In this document: positions 49,132 to 58,015 of the stretch, piece by piece
How the letters are laid out: each line of letters opens with the position of its first letter
How positions within the stretch are numbered: position 1 is the first letter of the stretch
From: Desulfosporosinus lacus DSM 15449
GTDB taxonomy: Bacteria; Bacillota; Desulfitobacteriia; Desulfitobacteriales; Desulfitobacteriaceae
Length of the DNA stretch: 64,000 bases
Direction: 5' to 3'
NCBI RefSeq assembly: GCF_900129935.1
Contig: NZ_FQXJ01000014.1
Location: 89,779 to 153,778 of the forward strand
Position numbers and translations under genes: made by a program
The notes under the pieces: generated by a model
What the model saw: only the letters and a program-made list of their open reading frames with translations
What the model was told of the DNA's origin: nothing
Database searches by the model: none

Positions 49132-50081
49132 TAGATATTCCCCCTTGCCATACCAATTGTCCGAAGAAAGTAGCCTTCCAAATCCTCCGTAATTACACTA
49201 AGAAGCGTTGGCGGTTGATTGGATTTAACAAGCAGTTCTGCCAACCGTTCAGGATTCTCAACTGCCTGGCCATCGGTTAATTTGAGATGACCATCCATTG
49301 TTTCCTCAAATTCATAGCCCTGCTCTTTCAGCACACCTTTCAGCGCATTTTTGTCCCGTCCATCCAACACTAAATTTTTCTGCAAGGATTGTTCCAGCTT
49401 AGCCATTTCGATTTCTTGAATAAGGTGACCGTTGTGAATAATCCCAATGCGTGTGGCAACTTTTGCGAGTTCTTCCAGCAGATGGCTGGATATAAAAATA
49501 GTAACGCCAAAATTTTTCGCTAAATCATATAACATATTCCGTATCTCAGCCACTCCTGCCGGATCAAGACCGTTGATCGGTTCATCCAGGATCATGATTT
49601 CCGGTTTGTGGATCATGGCTTTGGCAAGTCCCAAGCGCTGTTTGTTTCCTAAAGAAAGCTGCTTCGCCTTTTTCTTTTCGTGCGGCTCAAGCCCCAACTT
49701 ACAGATAACCCGATTGACGGACTCTTTGTCAGATACCCCTTGCATCCGGCGTGCGATGTCAAGATTCTCGATTACGGTTAAATCAGGATAAAAAGTTGCT
49801 TCCTCCAAATACCCAACTTTATCCCATAATTTATAGTTTCCGGCATGGACCTTTTCACCTAACATGTAGAGCTTGCCGGAGGTTGGCCTGAGCATCCCTA
49901 AGAGGGTTTTTATGGTCGTTGTCTTTCCGGCACCATTCAGCCCCAGAAATCCAAAAATCTCTCCTCGGTTCACTTCCAGAGACAGATTGTTCAAGGCTTT
50001 ATATTCGCCAAAATTCTTGTGCAAACTCTCAATTTGGATTGCTTTTGTGCCACTGTTTTTTTGCTTTGAAATTATATTCAT
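49131..50081 (-). CDS. ABC transporter ATPase, BcrA/NatA-like
   Basis: 316 residues: Walker A GLNGAGKTT, signature LSLGNKQR, Walker B EIMILDEPINGLD and switch His in ISSHLLEELAK. A C-terminal extension of about 90 residues is common in the BcrA/lantibiotic-tolerance group. It overlaps the permease gene and lies downstream of the two-component system, from which it is separated by the terminator at 50392-50448, so it probably has its own promoter between 50082 and 50390. Confidence 0.9.
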   Translation of the reverse strand: MNIISKQKNSGTKAIQIESLHKNFGEYKALNNLSLEVNRGEIFGFLGLNGAGKTTTIKTLLGMLRPTSGKLYMLGEKVHAGNYKLWDKVGYLEEATFYPDLTVIENLDIARRMQGVSDKESVNRVICKLGLEPHEKKKAKQLSLGNKQRLGLAKAMIHKPEIMILDEPINGLDPAGVAEIRNMLYDLAKNFGVTIFISSHLLEELAKVATRIGIIHNGHLIQEIEMAKLEQSLQKNLVLDGRDKNALKGVLKEQGYEFEETMDGHLKLTDGQAVENPERLAELLVKSNQPPTLLSVITEDLEGYFLRTIGMARGNI

Positions 50082-50391
50082 AGTCTGTAACTCCTTTCAT
50101 TTTGTAGTTTTATGCTAACAATCTAATATCAACTCAACCTCAACTTTTAGCCTTTAAGCCTCTAATATTTTTTTTAAAACCTATTTTCCGGCGTTTAAAG
50201 CCCAACCTAGTGAATGACTACGCTTTTTCAGGCATTTCTCATTTTCAGAATTATAGTTCATCGACCTCAAGATGCCTAAAAACGCATGATTACCTATTTT
50301 TGAGGGCTTCGCCTGTATAGCGGCAAGTATAATGAGTGGCTGTCCTAAAACTTAGGAATGTCGTTTTCACACCTCCACTTTTCCACTATAA

Positions 50392-50448
50392 CAATCAAAA
50401 AGCGTTCTCACTCCACTTTGACAGTGAAATGAGAACGCTTTTTGATTG
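50392..50448 (-). terminator. 19-bp hairpin terminator after the two-component operon
   Basis: A perfect 19-bp stem (50392-50410 with 50430-50448) containing A5/T5 runs, so it can work on both strands. It stands 78 bp past the histidine kinase stop. The 50082-50391 stretch shows no gene. Confidence 0.85.
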
Positions 50449-50525
50449 CAGTAACTACTTTGGTGTTTGGGGACTAAGTTTTCACGCAGCCCCCTTTTCA
50501 CTCAAAGCAATATGAAAAAACAGCT

Positions 50526-51575
50526 TTAGCTGCGCATATTATCCATCGGCATCCCCAAAGGCAAGAAAACAGTAAAGGAACTGCCTTTTCCTGGACTGCT
50601 TTCGACTTCTAGCTGGCCGTTGCAGAGGCCGACAATATTTTTAACCAACGTCAGTCCAAGTCCATTCCCAGTAATTGCGTGGGATGTATCCCCTTGATAA
50701 AACTTGTCAAAGATATGTTGTTTAGTTTCCTCGTCCATTCCCTGGCCACTATCTCGCAAACAAAACCGTAGCGATGAATTGATACGTCTTAAACTGACTT
50801 GTAATTCCCCACCGTTATCTGTGAATTTGATAGCGTTATCCAAAAGGTTCACCCATATTTGTTGGAGTAAGGATGCATTGTTATAAATAGTTATACTCTC
50901 CAAATCCACATCTACTGAAAGATTTTTAGCGCTCCATTTGGGTTCCAATATAAGTATAGCGCGGCGAATTTGCTCATCCAGAGCATAAACCTCTTTTTCA
51001 CTAATGATCTCCGTAGTTTCCACCTTTGATAAATTTAGAACATTTGTGGAAAGGTCAGCCAATCTTTGGGACTCTTGAATAATTATATCTAAGTATTCCT
51101 GCGCTTCATCCCCGGTTAAACCGCCTTCTTTCAAAAGTTTGGCAAAGCCCTTAATAGAAACAATAGGGGTTTTAAATTCATGGGAAAAATTATTGATAAA
51201 ATCAAGGCGTAACATTTCAATTCCCGCAAGCTCCCGGGCCATTTTATTAAAACTCGAAGCAAGGCTCTCCAGCTCTGGAATGTTGCTGCCTTTAACCGTA
51301 ACCGAAAAATCCCCTTTAGCTACATCTTCAATAGCTTCAATCAGATTACGGACAGGCTTAACCATCCACCTGCTTAGGAGAGCGGTGATAGAAGTTCCAA
51401 TCGATACACTTGTTAGCAACAAGGCGAAAAAACCCAAAAAACGATTTTCCAAAAAGCTGCTGCCAAAAATAAATTCCAGTAAATACGTACATAATCTGCC
51501 AATCACAACCGACAAAGCCATAACAAAAAAGACAAATACAACCAGTGAAACAGCGAGACTCATTCTTTTTTTCAT
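50526..51575 (-). CDS. sensor histidine kinase with HAMP domain
   Basis: 349 residues: two membrane helices (about 7-30 and 45-68) with a very short outer loop, a HAMP domain (RWMVKPVRNLIEAIEDVAKG), the phospho-accepting H-box FINNFSHEFKTPIVSIKGFA (His near residue 133), N-box LLDNAIKF and G-boxes DSGQGMDE and GNGLGLTLVK. The short sensor loop suggests sensing within the membrane, as in peptide-antibiotic kinases. Its start overlaps the stop of the response regulator gene. Confidence 0.9.
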   Translation of the reverse strand: MKKRMSLAVSLVVFVFFVMALSVVIGRLCTYLLEFIFGSSFLENRFLGFFALLLTSVSIGTSITALLSRWMVKPVRNLIEAIEDVAKGDFSVTVKGSNIPELESLASSFNKMARELAGIEMLRLDFINNFSHEFKTPIVSIKGFAKLLKEGGLTGDEAQEYLDIIIQESQRLADLSTNVLNLSKVETTEIISEKEVYALDEQIRRAILILEPKWSAKNLSVDVDLESITIYNNASLLQQIWVNLLDNAIKFTDNGGELQVSLRRINSSLRFCLRDSGQGMDEETKQHIFDKFYQGDTSHAITGNGLGLTLVKNIVGLCNGQLEVESSPGKGSSFTVFLPLGMPMDNMRS

Positions 51576-52246
51576 GGTTGCTTCACCGCCTTATATCCTA
51601 GTCCGCGCACAGTAACGATCTCAAAATCAGGGTTATCTTTAAATTTGTCGCGCAGCCTGCCCATATGGACATTCAGAGTATGCTCATCTGTTTCTGTATT
51701 AAGACCCCAGATCTCATCCATCAATTGCAGGCGGGTAAAAATCATATTTGGATAACTCGTCAATTTGAAGAGCAGATAGAATTCTTTCTGGGGAAGGGTA
51801 ATTGTATCTTCACCACGAGTGACGGTAAGCGTATTATAATCCAAAGTGGTGCCGCCGATGGTCAATCTGTGCTCATTGACAATTTGCGCCCGACGTAGTA
51901 ATGCCGTTATGCGAAACAGCATTTCCTGCTCGTCAAAGGGCTTTGTCATGTAATCGTCTGTGCCTACAAGAAAGCCTCTATGTTTATCTTTAATTTCTTG
52001 TTGTGCCGTAATCATCAAGATAGGAATAGTTTCTCCAACATCGCGTAACTCTTGGCAAAGCTGATAGCCGTCCATCTTCGGCATCATCAAATCCAGGATA
52101 ATCAAATCAAAATATTGCCTTTCCATCATACTTAAAGCGTTGAGGCCATCTTTTGCCGCAAAAGCATTGTACCCTCCCCGCTTTAGGACAGCGCAGATCA
52201 GTTTTTGTGTGTTGGTGTCATCTTCGACTACCAAAATATTGAACAT
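51572..52246 (-). CDS. OmpR/PhoB-family response regulator
   Basis: 224 residues. The receiver domain has the acidic pair VVEDD, phosphorylated Asp in DLIILDLMMPKMDG (about residue 52) and Lys in TKPFDEQE. The C-terminal winged helix reads KEFYLLFKLTSYPNMIFTRL, QLMDEIWG, TDEHTLNVHMGRLRDKF. It is the first gene of a two-gene operon with the kinase. Likely targets are the ABC and RND genes downstream, by position only. Confidence 0.92.
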   Translation of the reverse strand: MFNILVVEDDTNTQKLICAVLKRGGYNAFAAKDGLNALSMMERQYFDLIILDLMMPKMDGYQLCQELRDVGETIPILMITAQQEIKDKHRGFLVGTDDYMTKPFDEQEMLFRITALLRRAQIVNEHRLTIGGTTLDYNTLTVTRGEDTITLPQKEFYLLFKLTSYPNMIFTRLQLMDEIWGLNTETDEHTLNVHMGRLRDKFKDNPDFEIVTVRGLGYKAVKQP

Positions 52247-52463
52247 GAATTCACCTCCTAGTCAGGCTCTACTCTACCATTCCAAAATCAACTGAACCTC
52301 AACTTTTCGCCCTTAGATTAATTTTTCTTAACACAATTCCCGTGCAGCAATTTAGCCTCTATAGGAATTTCACTGCCCCTTGTTGTTATGTTTCATTGCA
52401 AATTTCACAAAAGCGCAGCGATATTCATACTTCCTTTTTGTAAGCGCTAAACGGTTGCATAGT

Positions 52464-52508
52464 AAATCAAACGCTGGTACGACTACAACTCGTACCGGCG
52501 TTTGATTT
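52464..52508. terminator. 19-bp hairpin upstream of the response regulator
   Basis: Arms 52464-52482 and 52490-52508 pair over 19 positions with one G-U; AAATCAAACGC / GCGTTTGATTT at the base allows bidirectional action. It ends the MarR-GNAT transcript. Between 52509 and 52630 a plus-strand frame MQLNERRYVLGRMREFKIQF looks like a C-terminal scrap of unknown type. Confidence 0.7.
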
Positions 52509-52635
52509 ATAAAATTTAATGGAAACCACATTGTTTTATAGGAAGATTACCAACTACTGCTCTATGCAATTGAACGAGCGGCGGTATGTCCTCGGACGAA
52601 TGCGGGAGTTCAAAATCCAATTTGCCGATGCATAA

Positions 52636-53571
52636 TTATGGTAAGTTCAACTCAAAGGTCTGCTCAATCAAATCCTTGCCCCATGCATGATTTTCATGCG
52701 CGGCCACTTTTCTGAATCCAGCTTTCAAGTACATTTTCACAGCTGTTTTTTGGTCTTCCGTGGTCACCAAAAATAAATTTTTATACCCCTTCTCTCTACA
52801 GTATTGCATGGCTTCATTCAACAGCTTGTTGCCAAGACCTATTCCTCGAAATTCCGGATGAAGTATAAACCACCTAAGTTGAGCTTTTTCTGCCGAATGT
52901 CCGACGATTGCAATAGCTCCTATCATCTCTCCATCAGCTTCAGCAAACCAAAACCTATCCTTCTGCGGACTATAGTTTTCAAAGAAGTTAGATAAGGTCT
53001 TACAAACATAGCCCTCAAAAACATGGTTATACCCACATTCTTGGGCATATATCCAACCATGCAGATGAATTAGCTGACCTACATCCCCAGGCTTCAACTC
53101 GTAACGCAAGTTGATCTTTTCTTTTCTAGAAACAGAATCTCTTGACAGCGCACTTTCAATCGCCTGCATACCTTCAATAAGCCTTTTTTGGTTTTGCTCC
53201 TCTAATTGTACAATCATCTGATAGATTTGTTGATCGGATCGATCATTCAGCTTTGAAAGCGACTCTTTTCCATTATCAGTAAGATAAAGATAATACAACC
53301 GGCCATCCTCAGTGGACTGTACCCTATAAGTCAATTCTTGTTTATCAAGGCGTTTTATAATCCTGCTTAGATAGCCTGAGTCAATTCTTAGTTCTTCAAT
53401 TAATTTTTTTGAAGTACAATTCTCCATATGCCCAATTTCGTACAATACACGAACTTCCGACAGGGAAAAATCACTGTCAAACATATGATGTTCCAAAAGT
53501 CCAAGGATATTAGTGTAAAATCGGTTAAAGCTTCGAATGGTATGAACCAATGGTGTATATATTGAATTCAT
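52636..53571 (-). CDS. MarR-GNAT fusion: regulator with acetyltransferase domain
   Basis: 311 residues. The N-terminal MarR winged helix (about 1-145) shows DFSLSEVRVLYEIGHMENCT, LIEELRIDSGYLSRIIKRLD and STEDGRLYYLYLTDNG. The C-terminal GNAT acetyltransferase (about 155-311) has the acetyl-CoA loop in HPEFRGIGLGNKLLNEAMQY and LVTTEDQKTAVKMYLKAGFR. MarR-GNAT fusions are widespread in Firmicutes. A double palindrome sits at its promoter (53614-53653), which suggests autoregulation. Confidence 0.9.
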   Translation of the reverse strand: MNSIYTPLVHTIRSFNRFYTNILGLLEHHMFDSDFSLSEVRVLYEIGHMENCTSKKLIEELRIDSGYLSRIIKRLDKQELTYRVQSTEDGRLYYLYLTDNGKESLSKLNDRSDQQIYQMIVQLEEQNQKRLIEGMQAIESALSRDSVSRKEKINLRYELKPGDVGQLIHLHGWIYAQECGYNHVFEGYVCKTLSNFFENYSPQKDRFWFAEADGEMIGAIAIVGHSAEKAQLRWFILHPEFRGIGLGNKLLNEAMQYCREKGYKNLFLVTTEDQKTAVKMYLKAGFRKVAAHENHAWGKDLIEQTFELNLP

Positions 53572-53613
53572 ATGGTTGCCCCTCTATGTTATTTTAGTAA
53601 AAATAGCACATTT

Positions 53614-53653
53614 ATTTGACTAAGTCAACTATTATTATCTGACTTAGTCAAAT
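53614..53653. promoter_or_regulatory. double palindromic operator of the MarR-GNAT gene
   Basis: ATTTGACTAAGTCA (53614-53627) and TGACTTAGTCAAAT (53640-53653) are exact inverted repeats, and each arm is itself a near-perfect palindrome (TTGACTAAGTCAA, TGACTTAGTCA). Spacing between centres is about 25 bp. TTGACT within it could also serve as a -35 box. Confidence 0.8.
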
Positions 53654-53726
53654 AGTTTATTAATTCTGGGAGGGGCCGTAACGAAACATGAGATTTTTTC
53701 AAGCTGGTGGTGCGTTATCCCAAAAT

Positions 53727-53763
53727 AGAGGACTGTACACCTTGAAGTGGTAAACAGTCCTCT
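53727..53763. terminator. 10-bp hairpin
   Basis: AGAGGACTGT with ACAGTCCTCT, 17-base loop, followed by ATTATATC on the plus strand and ATTTTGG on the minus strand. No gene ends nearby. A further GGGGATGTAA / TTACATCCCC hairpin follows at about 53792-53832. Confidence 0.5.
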
Positions 53764-53835
53764 ATTATATCAGGGGATTACAAATAGAGTGGGGATGTAA
53801 TAAACCGGAAAACAAGTTTCCTTACATCCCCTTCC

Positions 53836-53905
53836 TTATTCCACTTCGGTGGAGGTAGACTCCCCCACCGAAGTCTCGATGTTCAGCTTTAGTTGAACGA
53901 GTTCA
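53836..53905. repeat. IS605-like hairpin pair, inverted copy of 32204-32270
   Basis: ACTTCGGTGG with CCACCGAAGT, then GTTCAGCTTTAGTTGAAC, matches the 32.2-kb cluster in opposite orientation. No transposase is near. The stretch 53906-54059 must contain the promoter of the following operon; I see no recognisable purine riboswitch. Confidence 0.5.
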
Positions 53906-54059
53906 CATTGAAGTGCCTTGTCGTCCCGTTGATTATCTCGTAAAGTTTCGCAAAGCCAGACTTTATATAAACAATAGGAAAATAGTTGTAATTTATATAA
54001 GGGTTGTAAAATACATTTGGTAGTAACTATTATATCCAGATTATAGGAGGAGGAGTATA

Positions 54060-55220
54060 ATGAAAAGGTTTTCGGCAATACTGGTGGTTCTTCTTTTGTT
54101 TTGCATCACGATGGTTATTGGCTGCGGTGGTACAACTAGTGAAGGTGGTGCAACAAGCAAAGGCTTCGAAATCGCACTCATTACTGACAAAGGCAACATC
54201 GATGACAAGTCCTTTAACCAAGGCTCCTGGGAGGGCGTAGTTGCCTTTGCTGAGGAAAACAAAATTTCTCACAAGTATTATAAGCCCGAGGAAGCGTCTG
54301 ACGCAGGCTATCTTGCAGCTATTGATTTGGCTGTAACCGGTGGCGCTAAGGTTATTGTAACACCGGGTTTTCTGTTTGAAGTTCCGATTTACGAAGCACA
54401 GACAAGGTACCCTGATGTAAAGTTTATCCTCTTAGATGGAACACCTCATACTGCTGATTACGCAACCTTTAAAACGAATGATAATGTTGCCAGCATTCTA
54501 TACTCTGAAGAAGAGCCCGGTTATCTGGCCGGCTATGCCGCTGTTATGGACGGCATGAAAAAGCTTGGTTTTATGGGAGGTATGGCAGTTCCAGCTGTTC
54601 AAGCATTTGGTTATGGATATTTGCAGGGCGCCGAGGCTGCCGCGGTAAAATTAGGACTTCCTGCAGGTGCAATTTCTGTTACTTATCATTATACTGGAGA
54701 TTTTGCAGAAACTGATACCAATAAAGCAACAGCAAAAACCATGTATCAGGAAGGTACAGAAGTTATCTTTGCTTGCGGCGGTTCAGTAGGTAAAAGTGTT
54801 ATGTCAGCCTCTGCTGAAGCAGGGAAAAAAGTTATCGGCGTTGACGTTGACCAGAGATATGACAGCAATACTGTTATTACATCTGCCACCAAAGGTCTTG
54901 GAGCTTCCGTTATACAAGTTCTTGAAACTATCTATAAAACCAACAGCTGGAGCACCTTCGCAGGAAAATCCACCTATTTCAATGCAGCCAACAACGGTGT
55001 AGGTCTTCCAACAACGATTATTGGACAACCAGATGGCAATGCATTTGACAGATTCAAATCATTCACCAAAAACGACTATGACGCTATATATGCCTCACTA
55101 GCTAAGGGTTCGATAGATCCTGTCCGTACCATAACGGTTGCTGATACTAACGGTTATGCAACAGCTAAGGAACTTGTTTCCGGCCTCAAACTTTCAAAGG
55201 TTACCGTTGAGGTAAGATAA
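54060..55220 (+). CDS. BMP-family substrate-binding lipoprotein
   Basis: 386 residues with a lipoprotein signal peptide (lipobox VIGC, Cys 22) and the BMP/PnrA-like type-1 binding fold: FEIALITDKGNIDDKSFNQG at the N-terminus, GAKVIVTPGF, EEPGYLAGYAAVM, KKLGFMGGMAVPAVQAFGYG and VIGVDVDQRYDSNTVITSA. Family members bind purine nucleosides for uptake. It is first in an operon with an ATPase and two permeases in the standard nucleoside-ABC order. Start ATG after AGGAGGAG. A hairpin at 55285-55314 separates it from the ATPase. Confidence 0.9.
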   Translation: MKRFSAILVVLLLFCITMVIGCGGTTSEGGATSKGFEIALITDKGNIDDKSFNQGSWEGVVAFAEENKISHKYYKPEEASDAGYLAAIDLAVTGGAKVIVTPGFLFEVPIYEAQTRYPDVKFILLDGTPHTADYATFKTNDNVASILYSEEEPGYLAGYAAVMDGMKKLGFMGGMAVPAVQAFGYGYLQGAEAAAVKLGLPAGAISVTYHYTGDFAETDTNKATAKTMYQEGTEVIFACGGSVGKSVMSASAEAGKKVIGVDVDQRYDSNTVITSATKGLGASVIQVLETIYKTNSWSTFAGKSTYFNAANNGVGLPTTIIGQPDGNAFDRFKSFTKNDYDAIYASLAKGSIDPVRTITVADTNGYATAKELVSGLKLSKVTVEVR

Positions 55221-55284
55221 TAATAATTATAGTTTTGCTGCCAACCAACATATTGGCCGAGCCTTATGTAATTAGAAGCCCTTT

Positions 55285-55314
55285 AAAGGGGAAAGGCAAA
55301 TACCTTTCCCCTTT
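55285..55314 (+). terminator. intercistronic attenuator after the binding-protein gene
   Basis: AAAGGGGAAAGG (55285-55296), 6-base loop, CCTTTCCCCTTT (55303-55314): a perfect 12-bp stem with only the stem's own T residues at the end. It probably lowers expression of the transporter genes relative to the binding protein. Confidence 0.75.
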
Positions 55315-55347
55315 ATGATATTAACTCTAAACAAAAAGAGGTTAATT

Positions 55348-56895
55348 ATGGAAAACTATATTATCGAAATGCTCAATATAACTAAAGAATTTCCGGGCAT
55401 TACAGCCAATGATGATATTACTCTGTGTTTAAGAAAGGGCGAAATTCATGCCTTGTTAGGGGAAAACGGTGCGGGAAAATCGACACTTATGAGCGTTCTT
55501 TTTGGCTTATACCAGGCCGAAAAAGGCGAAATCAGGAAGAATGGTATGGTCGTTAAAATTAATAATCCCAATGACGCCAACGATTTGGGCATTGGCATGG
55601 TACATCAGCACTTTAAACTTATAGATATTTTTACGGTTCTTGAAAATATCATTCTAGGGGTTGAGCCAAATAAGATGGGCTTCTTGCAAAAGAAAGAAGC
55701 CCGGGAAAAGGTTATAAAACTAAGTAAACAGTACGGACTTGAGGTAAACCCGGATGCATTAATTGAAAAGATTTCAGTTGGAATGCAGCAACGTGTTGAG
55801 ATCTTAAAAATGTTGTATCGTGAAAATGATATTCTGATTTTTGATGAGCCAACTGCAGTCTTAACCCCGCAGGAAATTGATGAGCTCATGGAAATAATGC
55901 GGGAATTTGCCAGAGAAGGTAAATCAATTTTGTTTATAACCCATAAATTGAATGAGATTATGGCTGTTGCCGATCGTTGCACTGTACTGCGCAAGGGTAA
56001 ATTAATGGGTGACGTTGCAATAAAAGATACCACAAAGGAAGAACTGTCGAAAATGATGGTTGGACGAGATGTGAACTTCAAGGTGCATAAGAAAACTAAG
56101 GAGCTCGGCGATGTTGTTCTTTCTGTAAAGAATATTAAAGTTTCCTCCAAGATTCATAGCAACAATGCTGTAAAAAACGTTAGCTTCGATGTACGAGCAG
56201 GTGAAATCCTTTGTCTTGCCGGTATCGACGGAAACGGACAAACTGAGTTTGTCTCGGCGCTTACAGGGCTTGAAAAAACAAGCAGTGGAATTATCACTCT
56301 TTGCGGCAGAGATATTACAAAGGCGACGATCCGTACTCGGTCAATTTCAGGTATGAGCCACATTCCGGAGGATCGCCACAAGTATGGTCTCGTACTTGAT
56401 TATTCATTGGAAGAAAATCTGGTTCTGCAGCGTTATTGGCGGCCTGAGTTTCAGCATTTCGGATTTATTAAAAGCAATGCCGTGCGCTCATATGCCGAAA
56501 AGTTGATTAAGCAATATGATGTTCGCAGCGGGCAGGGTCCGATTACTCCTATGCGAAGCATGTCGGGCGGAAACCAGCAAAAAGCAATTCTTGCTCGGGA
56601 AATTGACAAGGAACATGAGCTGCTAATTGCAGTACAACCTACCCGGGGTCTTGATATTGGGGCTATCGAATACATACATAAACAGCTCGTTGCAAGACGT
56701 GATGCCGGAAAAGCGGTCTTGTTGATATCCCTCGAGCTGGAGGAGGTTATGAATTTAAGCGATAGAATTCTTGTAATGTATGAAGGCGAAATAGTTGGTG
56801 AGCTGGACGCCAAGACAACCACTGTTCAAGAACTTGGTCTGTACATGTCAGGAGCCAAACGCAGCACTGCAAAGGAGAATGAAAATGCAGGTTAA
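55348..56895 (+). CDS. nucleoside-type ABC transporter ATPase with duplicated domain
   Basis: 515 residues carrying two ABC domains. The first (1-240) has GENGAGKST, ISVGMQQRVEILK and ILIFDEPTAVLTPQE; the second (about 255-500) has GIDGNGQTE in place of a canonical Walker A, MSGGNQQKAILARE and AVQPTRGLD in place of Walker B, so only the first site is likely fully catalytic, as in sugar and nucleoside importers. ATG 55348 (MENYIIEMLNITKEF) follows AAAGAGG. The gene overlaps the ribosome site of the permease. Confidence 0.92.
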   Translation: MENYIIEMLNITKEFPGITANDDITLCLRKGEIHALLGENGAGKSTLMSVLFGLYQAEKGEIRKNGMVVKINNPNDANDLGIGMVHQHFKLIDIFTVLENIILGVEPNKMGFLQKKEAREKVIKLSKQYGLEVNPDALIEKISVGMQQRVEILKMLYRENDILIFDEPTAVLTPQEIDELMEIMREFAREGKSILFITHKLNEIMAVADRCTVLRKGKLMGDVAIKDTTKEELSKMMVGRDVNFKVHKKTKELGDVVLSVKNIKVSSKIHSNNAVKNVSFDVRAGEILCLAGIDGNGQTEFVSALTGLEKTSSGIITLCGRDITKATIRTRSISGMSHIPEDRHKYGLVLDYSLEENLVLQRYWRPEFQHFGFIKSNAVRSYAEKLIKQYDVRSGQGPITPMRSMSGGNQQKAILAREIDKEHELLIAVQPTRGLDIGAIEYIHKQLVARRDAGKAVLLISLELEEVMNLSDRILVMYEGEIVGELDAKTTTVQELGLYMSGAKRSTAKENENAG

Positions 56896-58012
56896 TATCA
56901 AAAAAGCAGGAAAAAGTAAAGGCTTTTCGGCATTTACTGCAGCGCTGCTTGCTGTATTGCTGGGGCTTGTTTTTGGATATATCATTATGACTATCGCAAG
57001 CCCTGCCAACTCATTTTTAGGTTTCCAGAAGCTCCTGATGGGTGGTTTCAAACGTATTGGGGATGTATTTTATTATGCAACTCCTATCTTAATGACAGGT
57101 CTGGCAGTAGGCTTTGCCTTTAAAATGGGCTTATTTAACATTGGAGCTTCGGGGCAGTATACAATGGGCATGTTCTTTGCCTTGTATGTAGGGTTTATGT
57201 GGAAGTTACCCGACAGTGTTCATTGGTTAGTCTGCGTTCTGGCCGGCATGATCGGTGGAATGTTTTGGGGGTTAATCCCCGGTATATTTAAGGCATTGCT
57301 GAACGTTAATGAAGTTATTACTTCAATAATGTTCAACTATATCGGTATGTATCTGGTAGATATGCTTATTCAAGGAAACGCAACGATGTATATTTCCTCG
57401 AAAACCAGAACTTCATATCTTCCTGCGTCGGCACAAATGCCGTCTCTTGGAATCACTAATTCCAGTGTAAATATTTCTATTTTCATTGCTATTACTGCGG
57501 CACTAATATTATTTGTTGTTCTAAACAAAACTACCTTTGGTTATGAACTAAAAGCAACGGGCTTTAACAAATATGCCAGCGCCTACGCCGGCATGAACGG
57601 GAAACGCAATATCATCCTAACGATGGCAATTGCAGGTGCCATGGCAGGACTTGGCGGAGCATTTGCTATTTTAGCACCGTCGACCATCGCTGGAAGCAGT
57701 ATGACCTATGAGCCGGTAAGCGTAATTGCTGCGAACGGGTTTAATGGTATAGCCGTAGCCCTCCTGGGCAACTCCAGCCCTATCGGAATTATTTTTTCTG
57801 CACTTTTTGTCTCACACATTCAGCGCGGTGGCACACTAGCAAGCCTCTACGGCTATAAACCGGAGATCATTGATGTTGTGATTGCGGTTATTATATATTT
57901 TTCAGCCTTTGCTATGCTTATGAATGCTATGGTTGGTAACCTTATAAAAAAGCTTTTCAGTAAAAACCAATCAGAAAAAATATTGCCTGCTGATCCAAAG
58001 GAGGAGGCATAA
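56885..58012 (+). CDS. ABC transporter permease, nucleoside/BMP type (subunit 1)
   Basis: 375 residues with about nine membrane helices of the BPD-transp-2 family. Typical blocks are GLAVGFAFKMGLFNIGASGQ, NEVITSIMFNYIGMYLVD and GAMAGLGGAFAILAP. AAAGGAG is 7 bases from the ATG at 56885, which overlaps the ATPase end; an ATG at 56879 is too close to the site. Works with the permease at 58016-58981. Confidence 0.9.
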   Translation: MQVNIKKAGKSKGFSAFTAALLAVLLGLVFGYIIMTIASPANSFLGFQKLLMGGFKRIGDVFYYATPILMTGLAVGFAFKMGLFNIGASGQYTMGMFFALYVGFMWKLPDSVHWLVCVLAGMIGGMFWGLIPGIFKALLNVNEVITSIMFNYIGMYLVDMLIQGNATMYISSKTRTSYLPASAQMPSLGITNSSVNISIFIAITAALILFVVLNKTTFGYELKATGFNKYASAYAGMNGKRNIILTMAIAGAMAGLGGAFAILAPSTIAGSSMTYEPVSVIAANGFNGIAVALLGNSSPIGIIFSALFVSHIQRGGTLASLYGYKPEIIDVVIAVIIYFSAFAMLMNAMVGNLIKKLFSKNQSEKILPADPKEEA

Positions 58013-58015
58013 ACT

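Noticed and set aside
53906..54059. Purine riboswitch upstream of the nucleoside-type ABC operon
   Set aside because: I looked for the conserved P1-J2/3-P3 pattern and found no convincing match; only AT-rich sequence and the IS605-like hairpins are present.
53836..54272. Minus-strand frames around the start of the BMP lipoprotein gene
   Set aside because: They overlap the lipoprotein gene or the hairpin cluster and carry no ribosome sites or known motifs.
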